A DNA stretch of 64,000 nt from Pseudonocardia sp. HH130629-09 (lineage in GTDB: Bacteria > Actinomycetota > Actinomycetes > Mycobacteriales > Pseudonocardiaceae). Both the position numbers and the translations under genes were made by a program. Positions 18,582 through 26,780 of the stretch are shown in pieces. Position 1 is the first letter of the stretch; the number at the start of each line of letters is the position of its first letter. The notes under the pieces are model-generated. The model was given only the letters and a program-made list of their open reading frames with translations. It searched no databases and was not told the DNA's origin. The stretch lies in contig NZ_CP011868.1 in assembly GCF_001294645.1 (NCBI RefSeq), forward strand, positions 1,240,001 to 1,304,000, in the 5' to 3' direction.

Positions 18582-18677
18582 GACGGCTCCTCGGCGTCGA
18601 GACGATGCCTGGTTCCTCGGATCATGCACGAACCCGACCGACGACGCCTCGCCCGGCCGTCGTGGGCCCGGCCGGGG

Positions 18678-19280
18678 TCAGCCGGCGTCACGGGCGGCGG
18701 CGACGAAGTCGCGGATGCGCCCGTGGTCCTTCACCCCGCGGGCGGACTCGACGCCGCTGGAGACGTCGACGCCCCAGGGCCGCGCGCGGCGCACCGCCTC
18801 GCCGACCGTGCCGGGGTCCAGACCGCCCGCGAGCAGCCAGCGCCCGTCCGGCTTCGGGTCGAGTGCCTCGGCGTCCCAGCGCTCGCCGGACCCGGCGACG
18901 GGGGAGTCGAGCAGCAGGACCTCCTCGCCGTGCAGGCCGACGGTGAGGTCCGGGTCGTCCGCCAGCGAGGTGGCCCGCCACAGGGTGACGGGGTGGCGTC
19001 CGGCGACGGCGAAGTCCCCGGCGGTGTAGCGGCCGTGCAGCTGCAGCACGTCGGCGCCGGCGTCGGCGGTCACCGCGGCGGCCTCGCCCGCGGGCAGGTC
19101 GGCGACCACGACCACCGACCGCACCCCGTCCGGCACCCGCGCGACGAGTGCGGCCAGCCCGGCCGGGTCGACGTGGCGGGAGCTCGGCGGGTACACGACG
19201 AACCCGACCGCGTCGGCGCCGGCGGCCACGGCCGCGTCGACGTCGGCCGGGGTGGACAACCCGCACACCTTCACGAACAC
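18678..19280 (-). CDS. trpF: Phosphoribosylanthranilate isomerase TrpF
   Basis: 200 aa TIM-barrel enzyme of tryptophan synthesis, converting N-(5-phosphoribosyl)anthranilate to CdRP. FVKVCGLSTPADV (catalytic Cys), GFVVYPPSSRHV, LQLHG, LLLDSPVAGSGERWD (catalytic Asp), LAGGLDPGTV and GVDVSSGVESARGVKD all match. It starts at GTG 19280. No other trp gene is near. Many actinobacteria use the dual HisA/TrpF enzyme PriA, so a separate trpF is worth noting. It lies 64 bases after the reductase gene on the same strand. Confidence 0.92.
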   Translation of the reverse strand: MFVKVCGLSTPADVDAAVAAGADAVGFVVYPPSSRHVDPAGLAALVARVPDGVRSVVVVADLPAGEAAAVTADAGADVLQLHGRYTAGDFAVAGRHPVTLWRATSLADDPDLTVGLHGEEVLLLDSPVAGSGERWDAEALDPKPDGRWLLAGGLDPGTVGEAVRRARPWGVDVSSGVESARGVKDHGRIRDFVAAARDAG

Positions 19281-19344
19281 GGGGTCGACCCTACGTGGCG
19301 CGGCCGCGCCGCTCGGCGCGCCGGGAAGGAGGCCGGCGGATCGG

Positions 19345-20277
19345 CTACAGGTCCAGCACGAGCCGCGGGGACCGCGAGCGGGACACGCAGACCATCATCA
19401 CCTCGCCCGCGGCGCGCTCGTCGTCGGAGAGCAGCGAGTCGCGGTGGTCGGGCTCGCCGCCCAGCACCCCGGTCTCGCAGGTGCCGCAGGTCCCCTCCCG
19501 GCACGAGGACAGCATCGTGATCCCGGCGCCCTCGAGCGCGTCGAGGATCGAGCAGCCGGCCGGGACCTCGACCACCCGGCCGGACCCGGCGAGCTCCACC
19601 TCGAACCAGTCCTGCGGCCCGTCGAGCGCTCCGTCGGCGGGGGCGAACCGTTCGAGGTGGACGTCGAGGCCGAGCCGGTCGCCGAGCTCGGAGACGGCGT
19701 CGAGCAGGCCGCCGGGACCGCAGCAGTAGACCGGCCGGTCCCCGGCCGCGCCGAGCACGGCGGCGAGGTCGGGCGGCCCGTTCTCGTCCTGCGGCACCAG
19801 GACCACGCGGTCGGGGTACCGCTCGGCGAGCTCGATGAAGGCCATCGAAGCCCGGCCGCGGCCGCCGTAGACGAGCCGCCAGTCCGCGCCCGCGGCCTGT
19901 GCCGCCGCGACCATCGGGACGATCGGGGTGATCCCGATGCCCCCGGCGACGAACAGGTAGCCGGGCGCGTCGACGAGCGCGAAGTGGTTGCGGGGGCCGT
20001 CCACGTCGACGGTGTCGCCCTCGGCGAGGACGTCGTGGACGTGCGCGGACCCGCCGCGACCGTCGACCTCCCGCAGCACCGCGACGCGGTAGACCGACCG
20101 TTCCGCGGGGTCGCCGCAGAGCGAGTACTGCCGGACCAGGTCCGGCCCGGTCCGCAGGTCGATGTGCGCGCCCGGCTCCCAGGCCGGCAGGTCCGCGCCG
20201 GACGGGTCGCGCAGGGTCAGCAGCACCACGCCGTCGGCGGCTGCCTCCTTCTTCTCCACCACGAGAGGGGTGCTCAT
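19345..20277 (-). CDS. Oxygenase reductase (VanB/phthalate-dioxygenase-reductase type)
   Basis: 310 aa. The flavin domain has RQYSLCG, the nucleotide domain has FVAGGIGITPIVPM and VYCCGPGGLLDAV, and a C-terminal plant-type [2Fe-2S] ferredoxin has SSCREGTCGTCETGVL plus a final Cys in MMVCVSRS. This domain order is that of phthalate dioxygenase reductase and VanB. It takes electrons from NAD(P)H and delivers them to the Rieske oxygenase encoded two genes upstream. Its ATG overlaps the stop of the 75-aa gene (ATGA), so the set is coupled. Confidence 0.92.
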   Translation of the reverse strand: MSTPLVVEKKEAAADGVVLLTLRDPSGADLPAWEPGAHIDLRTGPDLVRQYSLCGDPAERSVYRVAVLREVDGRGGSAHVHDVLAEGDTVDVDGPRNHFALVDAPGYLFVAGGIGITPIVPMVAAAQAAGADWRLVYGGRGRASMAFIELAERYPDRVVLVPQDENGPPDLAAVLGAAGDRPVYCCGPGGLLDAVSELGDRLGLDVHLERFAPADGALDGPQDWFEVELAGSGRVVEVPAGCSILDALEGAGITMLSSCREGTCGTCETGVLGGEPDHRDSLLSDDERAAGEVMMVCVSRSRSPRLVLDL

Positions 20278-20501
20278 CGCGTCGCTCCTTCCAGCTCCCG
20301 ACGGGCGGACGGCGGCTCGGGCAGCGGGTCGTGGCCGTCGGGGTGGGCGAGAAGCCACTCCCACAGCGGGACGGGGTCGTCGAAGACGCGCTCGGCGCCG
20401 CAGTGGCACACCGCGCGTTGCAGATCGGTGCCCAGCACCCAGTGGATGCGCTGCACCCGGCGCCCGTGCAGCACCGGGGGCGCCTCGGGGATGTCGCTCA
20501 C
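20274..20501 (-). CDS. 75-aa conserved-looking protein inside the Rieske oxygenase operon
   Basis: Not assigned to a known family. The GTG at 20501 overlaps the oxygenase stop (GTGA) and its own stop overlaps the reductase ATG (ATGA), so it is translationally locked between the two. The sequence has RIHWVLGTDLQRAVCHCGAER, with a Cys-x-Cys pair, and WEWLLAHPDGHDP. It has no signal or membrane segment. A small accessory for the oxygenase, for example in iron-sulfur or metal handling, is possible but unproven. Confidence 0.72.
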   Translation of the reverse strand: MSDIPEAPPVLHGRRVQRIHWVLGTDLQRAVCHCGAERVFDDPVPLWEWLLAHPDGHDPLPEPPSARRELEGATR

Positions 20502-21550
20502 CGGACGGTCGCCGCCTGCGGTGCCGAGGCCATCCTGGCCAGCATCCGGCGGGCGGCGAGCCCACCGGTGTCGATGTTGACCGACAGCTCCTGGTAGCCG
20601 GGCGGCTCGGTCGCGACGACCTTCTCCAGCACGTCGAGGGCCTCGACGTCCTGCAGCACCACGGTGCGGTTCTGCTCGGCCAGGAACGCCGACACCTCGA
20701 CGTCGTCCTGGGCGAAGTCGCGCGCGACCATCCAGAAGTCGTGCGTGGAGTGCTCGGTCTCCGGCGTGATCGCGTAGACGACCTCGACGTGGAAGGCGTC
20801 CGGGTCGGAGCCGTCCGGGTCCGGGACGGAGCCGACCGGCGCGATCCGGGAGTGCAGCTTGTACAGGCACGGCGGGGTGTACTCGATGTCCTGCCAGCGC
20901 GAGATCCGCCCGGACAGGCCGGTGGAGCGCTCGTAGAACGGCGGGCACTCGGCGTCGGCCATGTGCCGGGAGACGTGGACGATGCCCGCGTCCTCGTCCA
21001 CCTCGGTCGAGATCGGGGTGGCCGCGACCTCGGGGGTGCCGATGTAGCCGCCGTGCAGGTAGGTCTCGTGCGACAGGTCGAGCAGGTTGTCCACCAGCAG
21101 AGAGAACCGCGCCGCGAGGGGCTCCATGCCGCGCACCGTCGTCCACGCGTCGTCGTCGAGGTAGGTCGCGCGCGGGATGCGGGTCGCGTCGGCGCGCTCC
21201 GGGGCACCGATCCAGACCCAGATCAGCGAGTCCTGTTCGACGACCGGGTAGGCCGCCAGGCGGGCCGTGCGCGGCACCCGCTTCTGGCCCGGCACCGCGA
21301 CGCACGCGCCGTCGGCGCCGTAGGTGAAGCCGTGGTAGCCGCAGATGACGGTGTCGCCGACGAGCCGGCTCGGGGACCGGGACAGCGGGAACCGGCGGTG
21401 CACGCAGCGGTCGGCGTGCGCGGTGACCTGGCCGGCCTCGGTGCGCCAGAACAGGATCGGCTCGTCGCAGATCGTGCGGCCGAACAGCTCGCGCCCGATC
21501 TCGGCGGAGTAGGCGGCGACGTACCACTGGTCGCGGGGGATCGAGCTCAT
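20498..21550 (-). CDS. Rieske non-heme iron aromatic oxygenase (VanA-like)
   Basis: 350 aa. The N-terminal Rieske domain has C-x-H in RCVHRRFPLS (about residues 49-51) and C-x2-H in ICGYHGFTYG (about 69-72). The catalytic domain has the iron-binding set in DNLLDLSHETYLHGG (N-x2-D-x2-H-x4-H), as in VanA O-demethylases. These enzymes hydroxylate or O-demethylate aromatic acids using O2. ATG 21550 overlaps the transporter stop. The order is transporter, oxygenase, small protein, reductase, all coupled. Confidence 0.92.
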   Translation of the reverse strand: MSSIPRDQWYVAAYSAEIGRELFGRTICDEPILFWRTEAGQVTAHADRCVHRRFPLSRSPSRLVGDTVICGYHGFTYGADGACVAVPGQKRVPRTARLAAYPVVEQDSLIWVWIGAPERADATRIPRATYLDDDAWTTVRGMEPLAARFSLLVDNLLDLSHETYLHGGYIGTPEVAATPISTEVDEDAGIVHVSRHMADAECPPFYERSTGLSGRISRWQDIEYTPPCLYKLHSRIAPVGSVPDPDGSDPDAFHVEVVYAITPETEHSTHDFWMVARDFAQDDVEVSAFLAEQNRTVVLQDVEALDVLEKVVATEPPGYQELSVNIDTGGLAARRMLARMASAPQAATVR

Positions 21551-22890
21551 GCGGGGACTCCCTGGGTGGTGGGGGCGCCGGATCGGCGGAGCAGCAGGAC
21601 GAGGACGGCCGCGCCGACGAACACCGCGGCGAAGAGCAGGTAGAGCGACTGCGGGGTGGCGCCGCCGTCGAGCAGCGCCCCGGCCAGGGTCGGCGCGAGG
21701 ATCGCCCCGGACCGGCCGACAGCGAGTGCGGTCCCGACGCCAGTGGTGCGCACGTCGGCGCCGTAGGAGGTCGGGGCCATCGCGTACAGCCCGGCGACGC
21801 AGCCGTTGACGAACAGCCCGACCAGCGCGGCGACGACGAACGCCACCGCGAGGGAGGAGGTGCTGGCGATGAACACGGCGAGCAGCACCGCGGTGGCCAG
21901 CAGGTACCCGGCGAGCACGTGCCGCAGCGCGAACCGGGCGGCGAGCAGGCCGAGCCCGGCGGCGCCGAAGATGCCGCCGACGTTGAGCAGGGTGCCGCCC
22001 GCGATGCCCGCGTCCGGGGCGAGTCCGGCCTCGACGAGCAGCGTCGGCGTCCAGCTGGTGACGAAGTAGAACCCGGCCATCACGCAGAAGAAGCTGATCC
22101 AGAGCAGCACCGTGGTGCGGCGCAGCGCGGGGCGCAGCAGCGCGCCGTACCCGGCCGCGACACCGGTGCGCACCGGAGCGTCGCCGGCGAGCGCGGGCAG
22201 CGCCGCGTGCCCCATCCGGGCCAGCAGCACGTTGACCCGCTCCAGCGCCCCGGCCGGGCGACGCACGAGCAGGAAGTCGAGCGACTCCGGCAGCCGCCAC
22301 CAGACCAGCGGGACCGCCGCCAGGGTGGCCAGGCCGCCGACGAGGAACACCGACCGCCAGCCGAGCTGCCCGATCAGCGTGGCGGCGAGCACGCCGCCGA
22401 GGACGGCCCCGATCGCGTAGCCGGTGGAGTTCAGGCTGACCGCGAGACCCCGCCAGCGGGCCGAGGCGTACTCGGCGGCGACGACGTTGCTGGTGGCGAG
22501 GATGCCGCCGACACCGAGCCCGGTGACCAGCCGCAGCGCGCCGAGCTGACCGGGGGACTGCGCCGCGGACGAGGCCAGCATCGCCAGCCCCGCGACGACC
22601 AGGCAGCCCAGCACGATCGGCCGTCGCCCGATGCGGTCGGCCCACGGTCCGATGAGGACCGAACCGGCGGCCATGCCCACCAGACCCGCGGACAGGAGCA
22701 GGCCGAGCTGGCTGCCGGACAGGCCCCACTCGGTGGCGACCGAACGGCCGGTGAAGGCCATGACCAGGACGTCGAAGCCGTCCAGCACGTTGAGCAGGAC
22801 GCACGCCGCGACCGCGCCCCACTGATAGCGGGACATGGGTGCGTCGTCGAGCAGGCGGCGGACGGTGTCCGTCGCGGGTGGTGGGCGCAT
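21547..22890 (-). CDS. MFS transporter, aromatic acid:H+ symporter (AAHS) type
   Basis: 447 aa, 12 predicted helices. LNVLDGFDVLVMAFTG, the loop GPWADRIGRRPIVLG and RLVTGLGVGGILATSN are the diagnostic motifs of the PcaK/BenK/VanK group. It imports an aromatic acid, probably the substrate of the oxygenase downstream (inference from the coupled operon). ATG at 22890; the upstream frame to about 23055 has no family match and runs through the operator region. Confidence 0.9.
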   Translation of the reverse strand: MRPPPATDTVRRLLDDAPMSRYQWGAVAACVLLNVLDGFDVLVMAFTGRSVATEWGLSGSQLGLLLSAGLVGMAAGSVLIGPWADRIGRRPIVLGCLVVAGLAMLASSAAQSPGQLGALRLVTGLGVGGILATSNVVAAEYASARWRGLAVSLNSTGYAIGAVLGGVLAATLIGQLGWRSVFLVGGLATLAAVPLVWWRLPESLDFLLVRRPAGALERVNVLLARMGHAALPALAGDAPVRTGVAAGYGALLRPALRRTTVLLWISFFCVMAGFYFVTSWTPTLLVEAGLAPDAGIAGGTLLNVGGIFGAAGLGLLAARFALRHVLAGYLLATAVLLAVFIASTSSLAVAFVVAALVGLFVNGCVAGLYAMAPTSYGADVRTTGVGTALAVGRSGAILAPTLAGALLDGGATPQSLYLLFAAVFVGAAVLVLLLRRSGAPTTQGVPA

Positions 22891-22962
22891 GGTGGACTCC
22901 GTCGTCTCCGCGCGGTGGTGGTGCAGCGAGGATGCGGGGCGACGGGGCGAGCGCCGTACGTG

Positions 22963-22981
22963 CCTTCCGGAGAATGGAAGG
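22963..22981. promoter_or_regulatory. Candidate IclR operator upstream of the transporter-oxygenase operon
   Basis: Inverted repeat CCTTCC (22963-22968) / GGAAGG (22976-22981), containing TTCC-N7-GGAA. It lies in the 94-base gap between the IclR gene and the MFS gene. IclR proteins often bind TTCC/GGAA palindromes of this size; the match is suggestive only. Confidence 0.4.
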
Positions 22982-22984
22982 GTT

Positions 22985-23761
22985 TCAGTGCGTGGTGGCG
23001 CTGAGCGCGCGGCTGATCCCGGCGGCGGTCGTGCGCACCAGCGGGGCCAGCGCACGGGCGGGCACGCTGCCGTGCCGCACCACGAGCGAGACGGCCGCGA
23101 CGACCTGGCCGCGGGCGTCGGAGACGGGGGCGCCGACCGACAGCGCGTCGTCGGTGACCTGCCGGTCGCTGACCGAGTGGCCGTCGCGGCGGACGTCGGC
23201 GAGCATGCGGCGCAGCCGCTGCGGGTCGGTCACGGTGAACGGGGTGTAGCGCTCGATCCGCCCGCCCAGCACCTCGTCCTGCAGCTCCGGCGGCGATTGC
23301 GCGAGCAGCACCAGGCCGACCCCGGTGGCGGTGAGCGCGAAACGCCCCCCGACCCGGGTCTGCACCGGGACCGCGCCGGACCCGGCGAGCCGTTCGACGA
23401 ACACCACCTCGGCGCCCTCGCGCACCGCGAGCTGAACGTTCTCCCGGGTGACCCGGGACAGGTCCTCCAGGAACGGCAGCGCCGTCTCGCGCAGCGCCTG
23501 CCCGCGCGGGGCGAGCGCGCCCAGCTCCCACACGCGCAGCCCGATCCGGTAGCGGCCCTGCTCGTCACGCTCCAGCGCACCCCACGCCGCCAGGTCGGCG
23601 ACGAGCCGGTGGGCGGTCGACAGCGGGACGTCGGCGTGCCGGGCGAGGTCGCTGAGCGACAGCGCGGCCCGGTCGGGGCCGAACGCGTCGAGCAGGCCGA
23701 GCGCGCGCACCACGACCGACCCGGTCGGTCCCACCGGGTGGCCGCGACGCGACGTGGTCAT
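22985..23761 (-). CDS. IclR-family regulator
   Basis: 258 aa. The N-terminal winged helix has ALSLSDLARHADVPLSTAHRLV and YRIGLRVWELG. The C-terminal effector domain (about 80-250) has LTATGVGLVLLA and GRIERYTPFT. It probably senses an aromatic acid and controls the transporter-oxygenase operon that begins 94 bases downstream. It starts only 11 bases after the paaE stop on the same strand, so readthrough from the paa operon is likely and would link phenylacetate use to this pathway. Confidence 0.88.
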   Translation of the reverse strand: MTTSRRGHPVGPTGSVVVRALGLLDAFGPDRAALSLSDLARHADVPLSTAHRLVADLAAWGALERDEQGRYRIGLRVWELGALAPRGQALRETALPFLEDLSRVTRENVQLAVREGAEVVFVERLAGSGAVPVQTRVGGRFALTATGVGLVLLAQSPPELQDEVLGGRIERYTPFTVTDPQRLRRMLADVRRDGHSVSDRQVTDDALSVGAPVSDARGQVVAAVSLVVRHGSVPARALAPLVRTTAAGISRALSATTH

Positions 23762-23772
23762 GCCCGCCAGTA

Positions 23773-24942
23773 TCAGGCGTCGTAGTCGACCGTGGCGGTC
23801 CCCGTCACCGGGCGGGACTGGCAGGTGAGGACGAACCCGGCGGCGACCTCCTCGGGCTCCAGCGCGTAGTTGCGCCGCATGGTCACCTCGCCGTCGGTCA
23901 CCTTCGCCCGGCACGTCCCGCACACCCCGCCCTTGCAGGCGAACGGGAGGTCGCCACGGACCTTCTGCGCGGCGTCGAGGACGTACTCCCCGGCCGGGAC
24001 GGCCAGCGTCGTCGACCGTCCGTTCAGGACGACCGTGACCTGCGCGCTGTCGCCGTCGGGCTCGGTCTCGTGGCGGTCGACCTCCGGCGGCGGCTCGTCG
24101 ACGTAGAACAGCTCGCGGTGCACCCGGCGCCGCTCGACACGCAGCTCGCCGAGCACCGCGACCGCGGCCTCGGTCATCCCGAGCGGGCCGCACAACCACC
24201 AGTCGTCTACGTCGCCGGTGTCGACCAGCGCGGTGAACAGCAGCCGCAGCCGCTCGGCGTCGAGCCTGCCGTTGACGATCTCGGCCTCGGTGGGCTCGCG
24301 GGACAGCACGTGCAGCAGGTGCAGCCGCGGGCCGTAGCGGTTCTTCAGGTCGGCGATCTCCTCGGTGAACATCACCGTGTCGGTCCGCCGGTTGCCGTAG
24401 ACGAGGGTGACGCGGGTGTCGTCGTGCGCGGCCAGCAGCGACGCCGCGATCGACAGCACCGGGGTGATCCCGGACCCCGCGGCGACGAGGCCGTGATGCG
24501 TGCCCGCCGTCAGCTCCGGGGTGAACGACCCGGCGGGCGGGCCGACCTCGACGACGTCGCCCGGGGTCACCTCGTCGACCAGCCACGCGGAGAACAGGCC
24601 GCCGTCGATCCGGCGCACCCCCACCCGCGGCGCGGTCCCGGCGGCCGAGCAGATCGAGTACGACCGGCGCTCCTCGCCGTCGGCGGTGACCTTCCGCAGG
24701 GTCAGGTACTGGCCGGGCCGGAAGTCGTAGTGCGCGCGCAGGTCGTCGGGCACGTCGAAGGTGACGGCGACGGCGTCGTCGCACAGCCGGTCGACCCCGG
24801 TGACGACCAGCCGGTGGAAGCCGGCGGGGAGCTCGGTCCCCTCCGCCAGCAGGGCCTCGACCTCGTCGTCCAGGGCGAGCGTCGTCCGGCCGTACGCCCG
24901 GTTGGCCCGGGCCTGCCACGCCGCCGCGCGCCGTCCGCCCAT
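23773..24942 (-). CDS. paaE: Phenylacetyl-CoA epoxidase reductase PaaE
   Basis: 389 aa. A ferredoxin-NADP reductase-like flavin domain (RSYSICSA, VAAGSGITPVLS, WWLCGPLGM) is followed by a C-terminal [2Fe-2S] domain with ACKGGVCGTCRAKV and LTCQSRP. It supplies NADPH electrons to the PaaABC diiron oxygenase. ATG 24942 follows GGCGAGGAG. Unlike the other paa genes, which overlap by 4 bases, it is separated from paaD by 82 bases holding a repeat-like sequence. Confidence 0.94.
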   Translation of the reverse strand: MGGRRAAAWQARANRAYGRTTLALDDEVEALLAEGTELPAGFHRLVVTGVDRLCDDAVAVTFDVPDDLRAHYDFRPGQYLTLRKVTADGEERRSYSICSAAGTAPRVGVRRIDGGLFSAWLVDEVTPGDVVEVGPPAGSFTPELTAGTHHGLVAAGSGITPVLSIAASLLAAHDDTRVTLVYGNRRTDTVMFTEEIADLKNRYGPRLHLLHVLSREPTEAEIVNGRLDAERLRLLFTALVDTGDVDDWWLCGPLGMTEAAVAVLGELRVERRRVHRELFYVDEPPPEVDRHETEPDGDSAQVTVVLNGRSTTLAVPAGEYVLDAAQKVRGDLPFACKGGVCGTCRAKVTDGEVTMRRNYALEPEEVAAGFVLTCQSRPVTGTATVDYDA

Positions 24943-24954
24943 CACAGCTCCTCG

Positions 24955-25020
24955 CCGGTTCGGTCGATCACCGGGCACGCTCCGCTCCTCGCTCGCCAGG
25001 GCTCGCTGCGATGCTCACGC
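24955..25020. repeat. Repeat-like GC-rich spacer between paaD and paaE
   Basis: On the coding strand the spacer holds the alternating GAGC/GCGAG pattern (for example GCGAGCGAGGAGCGGAGC) with low sequence complexity. Such GAGC-rich spacers are common intergenic elements in actinomycete genomes (recollection). Its placement breaks an otherwise 4-base-overlapping operon. Confidence 0.45.
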
Positions 25021-25024
25021 ACCC

Positions 25025-25540
25025 TCAGATCTCCTTCATGTGCTCGAACGGCTCACGGCAGGTCGTGCACCGCCGCAGCGCGGTGCACGCGGTCGGGCCG
25101 AAGCGCGACAGCTCCTCGGTCGCCCGCGACCCGCACTGTGGGCAGGGCACGACCGTCGACGGCGCGTCCAGCGTCAGCGGGATCGGCCCGGTGGTGCGCG
25201 GGGCGCTGCCGGGCGGTGCGACGCCGGCCTCGGCGAGCTTGCGGCGCCCGGCCGCGCTGATCCAGTCGGTGCTCCAGGCGGGGGAGAACACCGTCCGCAC
25301 CTCGACGCGCGTGTACCCGGCCGCGGTGAGCGCGCCGCGGATGTCGGCCCGCATCTCCTCGATCGCCGGGCAGCCGGCGTAGGTCGGGGTGATCGTGACG
25401 GTCACCGTGCCGTCCTGTTCGGAGACCGACCTGACCACCCCGAGGTCGTCGAGGGTGAGCATCGGCATCTCGGGGTCGACGACCCGGGCGACGACGTCGC
25501 GGGCACCGAGGTCACGGCCGCTCAGGTCCACTGTGGTCAC
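25025..25540 (-). CDS. paaD: Phenylacetyl-CoA epoxidase assembly protein PaaD
   Basis: 171 aa. An N-terminal DUF59/MIP18-type domain has VVDPEMPMLTLDDLGVV and TPTYAGCPAI. The C-terminal zinc-ribbon has VPCPQCGS and RRCTTCREPFEH. PaaD is needed for maturation of the oxygenase, probably iron-sulfur delivery to PaaE. The GTG at 25540 overlaps the paaC stop (GTGA); an adjacent in-frame GTG at 25543 is a trivial alternative. Confidence 0.93.
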   Translation of the reverse strand: MTTVDLSGRDLGARDVVARVVDPEMPMLTLDDLGVVRSVSEQDGTVTVTITPTYAGCPAIEEMRADIRGALTAAGYTRVEVRTVFSPAWSTDWISAAGRRKLAEAGVAPPGSAPRTTGPIPLTLDAPSTVVPCPQCGSRATEELSRFGPTACTALRRCTTCREPFEHMKEI

Positions 25541-26415
25541 CACGTCGCCCCCGGGTGTCTGCGCGCCAGGCTCTGCATCACCACGAGTGCGTGCTCGAGC
25601 TTCTCGGTGTGCAGCCCCTGCCGGCCGCCGCGGCCGCCCACCGTGCCGGTCGGCGGTACGTCCGGGCGGGCCAGCGTGGCCCGCTCCAGCACCTGCGCGA
25701 GCACGGTCTCGACCTCCTCGCGGGTGTCTGCGGGGTCGGCCGCGACCCCGGCCGCGACCAGGCGCCGTTCCTGTTCGGTGGTGCGGAACAGCTCCTCGAG
25801 GTGCGGCCACACCCACTCCAGCGCGTCCTGCATGCGGCGGTGGGACTCGTCGGTGCCGTCGCCGAGGCGCAGCGTCCAGCGGGCGGCGTGGTCGCGGTGG
25901 TAGGTGACCTCCTTGACCCCCTTTGCGGCGACGGCGGCGACCACCGGGTCGGCCGAGCCCTGCAGCCGGTGCAGGAGCGCGAGGCGCCAGGTGGAGAACA
26001 CCAGCAGCCGGGCGATGCACCGGGCGAAGTCCAGGTCGTCGGACGGTTCGACGAGGCCGACACAGCGGAACTCCTCGACCTCGCGCCAGTAGGCCAGCGC
26101 GTCCTCGTCGCGGCCGGTCAGGTGCCCGGCACGCGAGAGCAGCACCCGGGCCTGACCGAGCAGGTCGAGCGCGGTGTTGGCGAGCGCGACCTCCTCCTCC
26201 AGCTCCGCGGCGTTCGAGACCCACTCGGTGAGCCGGTGCGACAGCACCAGCGCGTCGTCGCCGAGCATCAGGCAGTACGCGGCCAGGTCGGCGGGGTCGA
26301 CGCCGTCCGGGACGGGCGCGACGATGTCGGCCTCGGAGTCCTCGAAGCCCGACCCGAACGCCCAGCGGGGGTCGTCGCCCTCCTCGGTCAGCGCGTCGTG
26401 GACGGAGCCGCTCAC
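25537..26415 (-). CDS. paaC: Phenylacetyl-CoA epoxidase structural subunit PaaC
   Basis: 292 aa, ferritin-like helical protein that pairs with PaaA. AAYCLMLGDDALVLSHRLTEW and KEVTYHRDHAARWTLRLGDG are characteristic. It scaffolds the diiron subunit and helps bind CoA substrate. It starts at GTG 26415, overlapping the paaB stop. Confidence 0.94.
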   Translation of the reverse strand: MSGSVHDALTEEGDDPRWAFGSGFEDSEADIVAPVPDGVDPADLAAYCLMLGDDALVLSHRLTEWVSNAAELEEEVALANTALDLLGQARVLLSRAGHLTGRDEDALAYWREVEEFRCVGLVEPSDDLDFARCIARLLVFSTWRLALLHRLQGSADPVVAAVAAKGVKEVTYHRDHAARWTLRLGDGTDESHRRMQDALEWVWPHLEELFRTTEQERRLVAAGVAADPADTREEVETVLAQVLERATLARPDVPPTGTVGGRGGRQGLHTEKLEHALVVMQSLARRHPGATW

Positions 26416-26780
26416 AGGTGCGGCACCTCCTCCGGGATCGCGTAGAATGTCGGGTGCCGGTAGACCTTGTCCCCGCTGGGGGCGAAGAACGGGTCCTTCT
26501 CGTCCGGACTGGACGCGGTGATCGCGTCCGCGCGGACCACCCAGATGCTCACGCCCTCGTTGCGACGGGTGTAGACGTCGCGGGCGTTGTGCAGGGCCAT
26601 CTCGTCGTCGGGGGCGTGCAGCGACCCGACGTGCACGTGGTTGAGCCCGCGCTTGCCGCGGACGAACACCTCGTAGAGCGGCCAGGCGCGACGGCCCGGC
26701 CGCTCGCCCTGCCCGGTCTCGACGCCCGTCGTCGGGACGGCGCCGTGGCCGCCCTCGGTGCTCATGTCCTGCTCGCTCAT
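26412..26780 (-). CDS. paaB: Phenylacetyl-CoA epoxidase subunit PaaB
   Basis: 122 aa. The conserved core [20 protein letters not shown], then [12 protein letters not shown] and [16 protein letters not shown], is typical. PaaB bridges PaaAC heterodimers. The first ~30 residues are a Gly/Glu-rich extension. The ATG at 26780 overlaps the paaA stop (ATGA); an in-frame ATG at 26765 is possible. Confidence 0.94.
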   Translation of the reverse strand: MSEQDMSTEGGHGAVPTTGVETGQGERPGRRAWPLYEVFVRGKRGLNHVHVGSLHAPDDEMALHNARDVYTRRNEGVSIWVVRADAITASSPDEKDPFFAPSGDKVYRHPTFYAIPEEVPHL

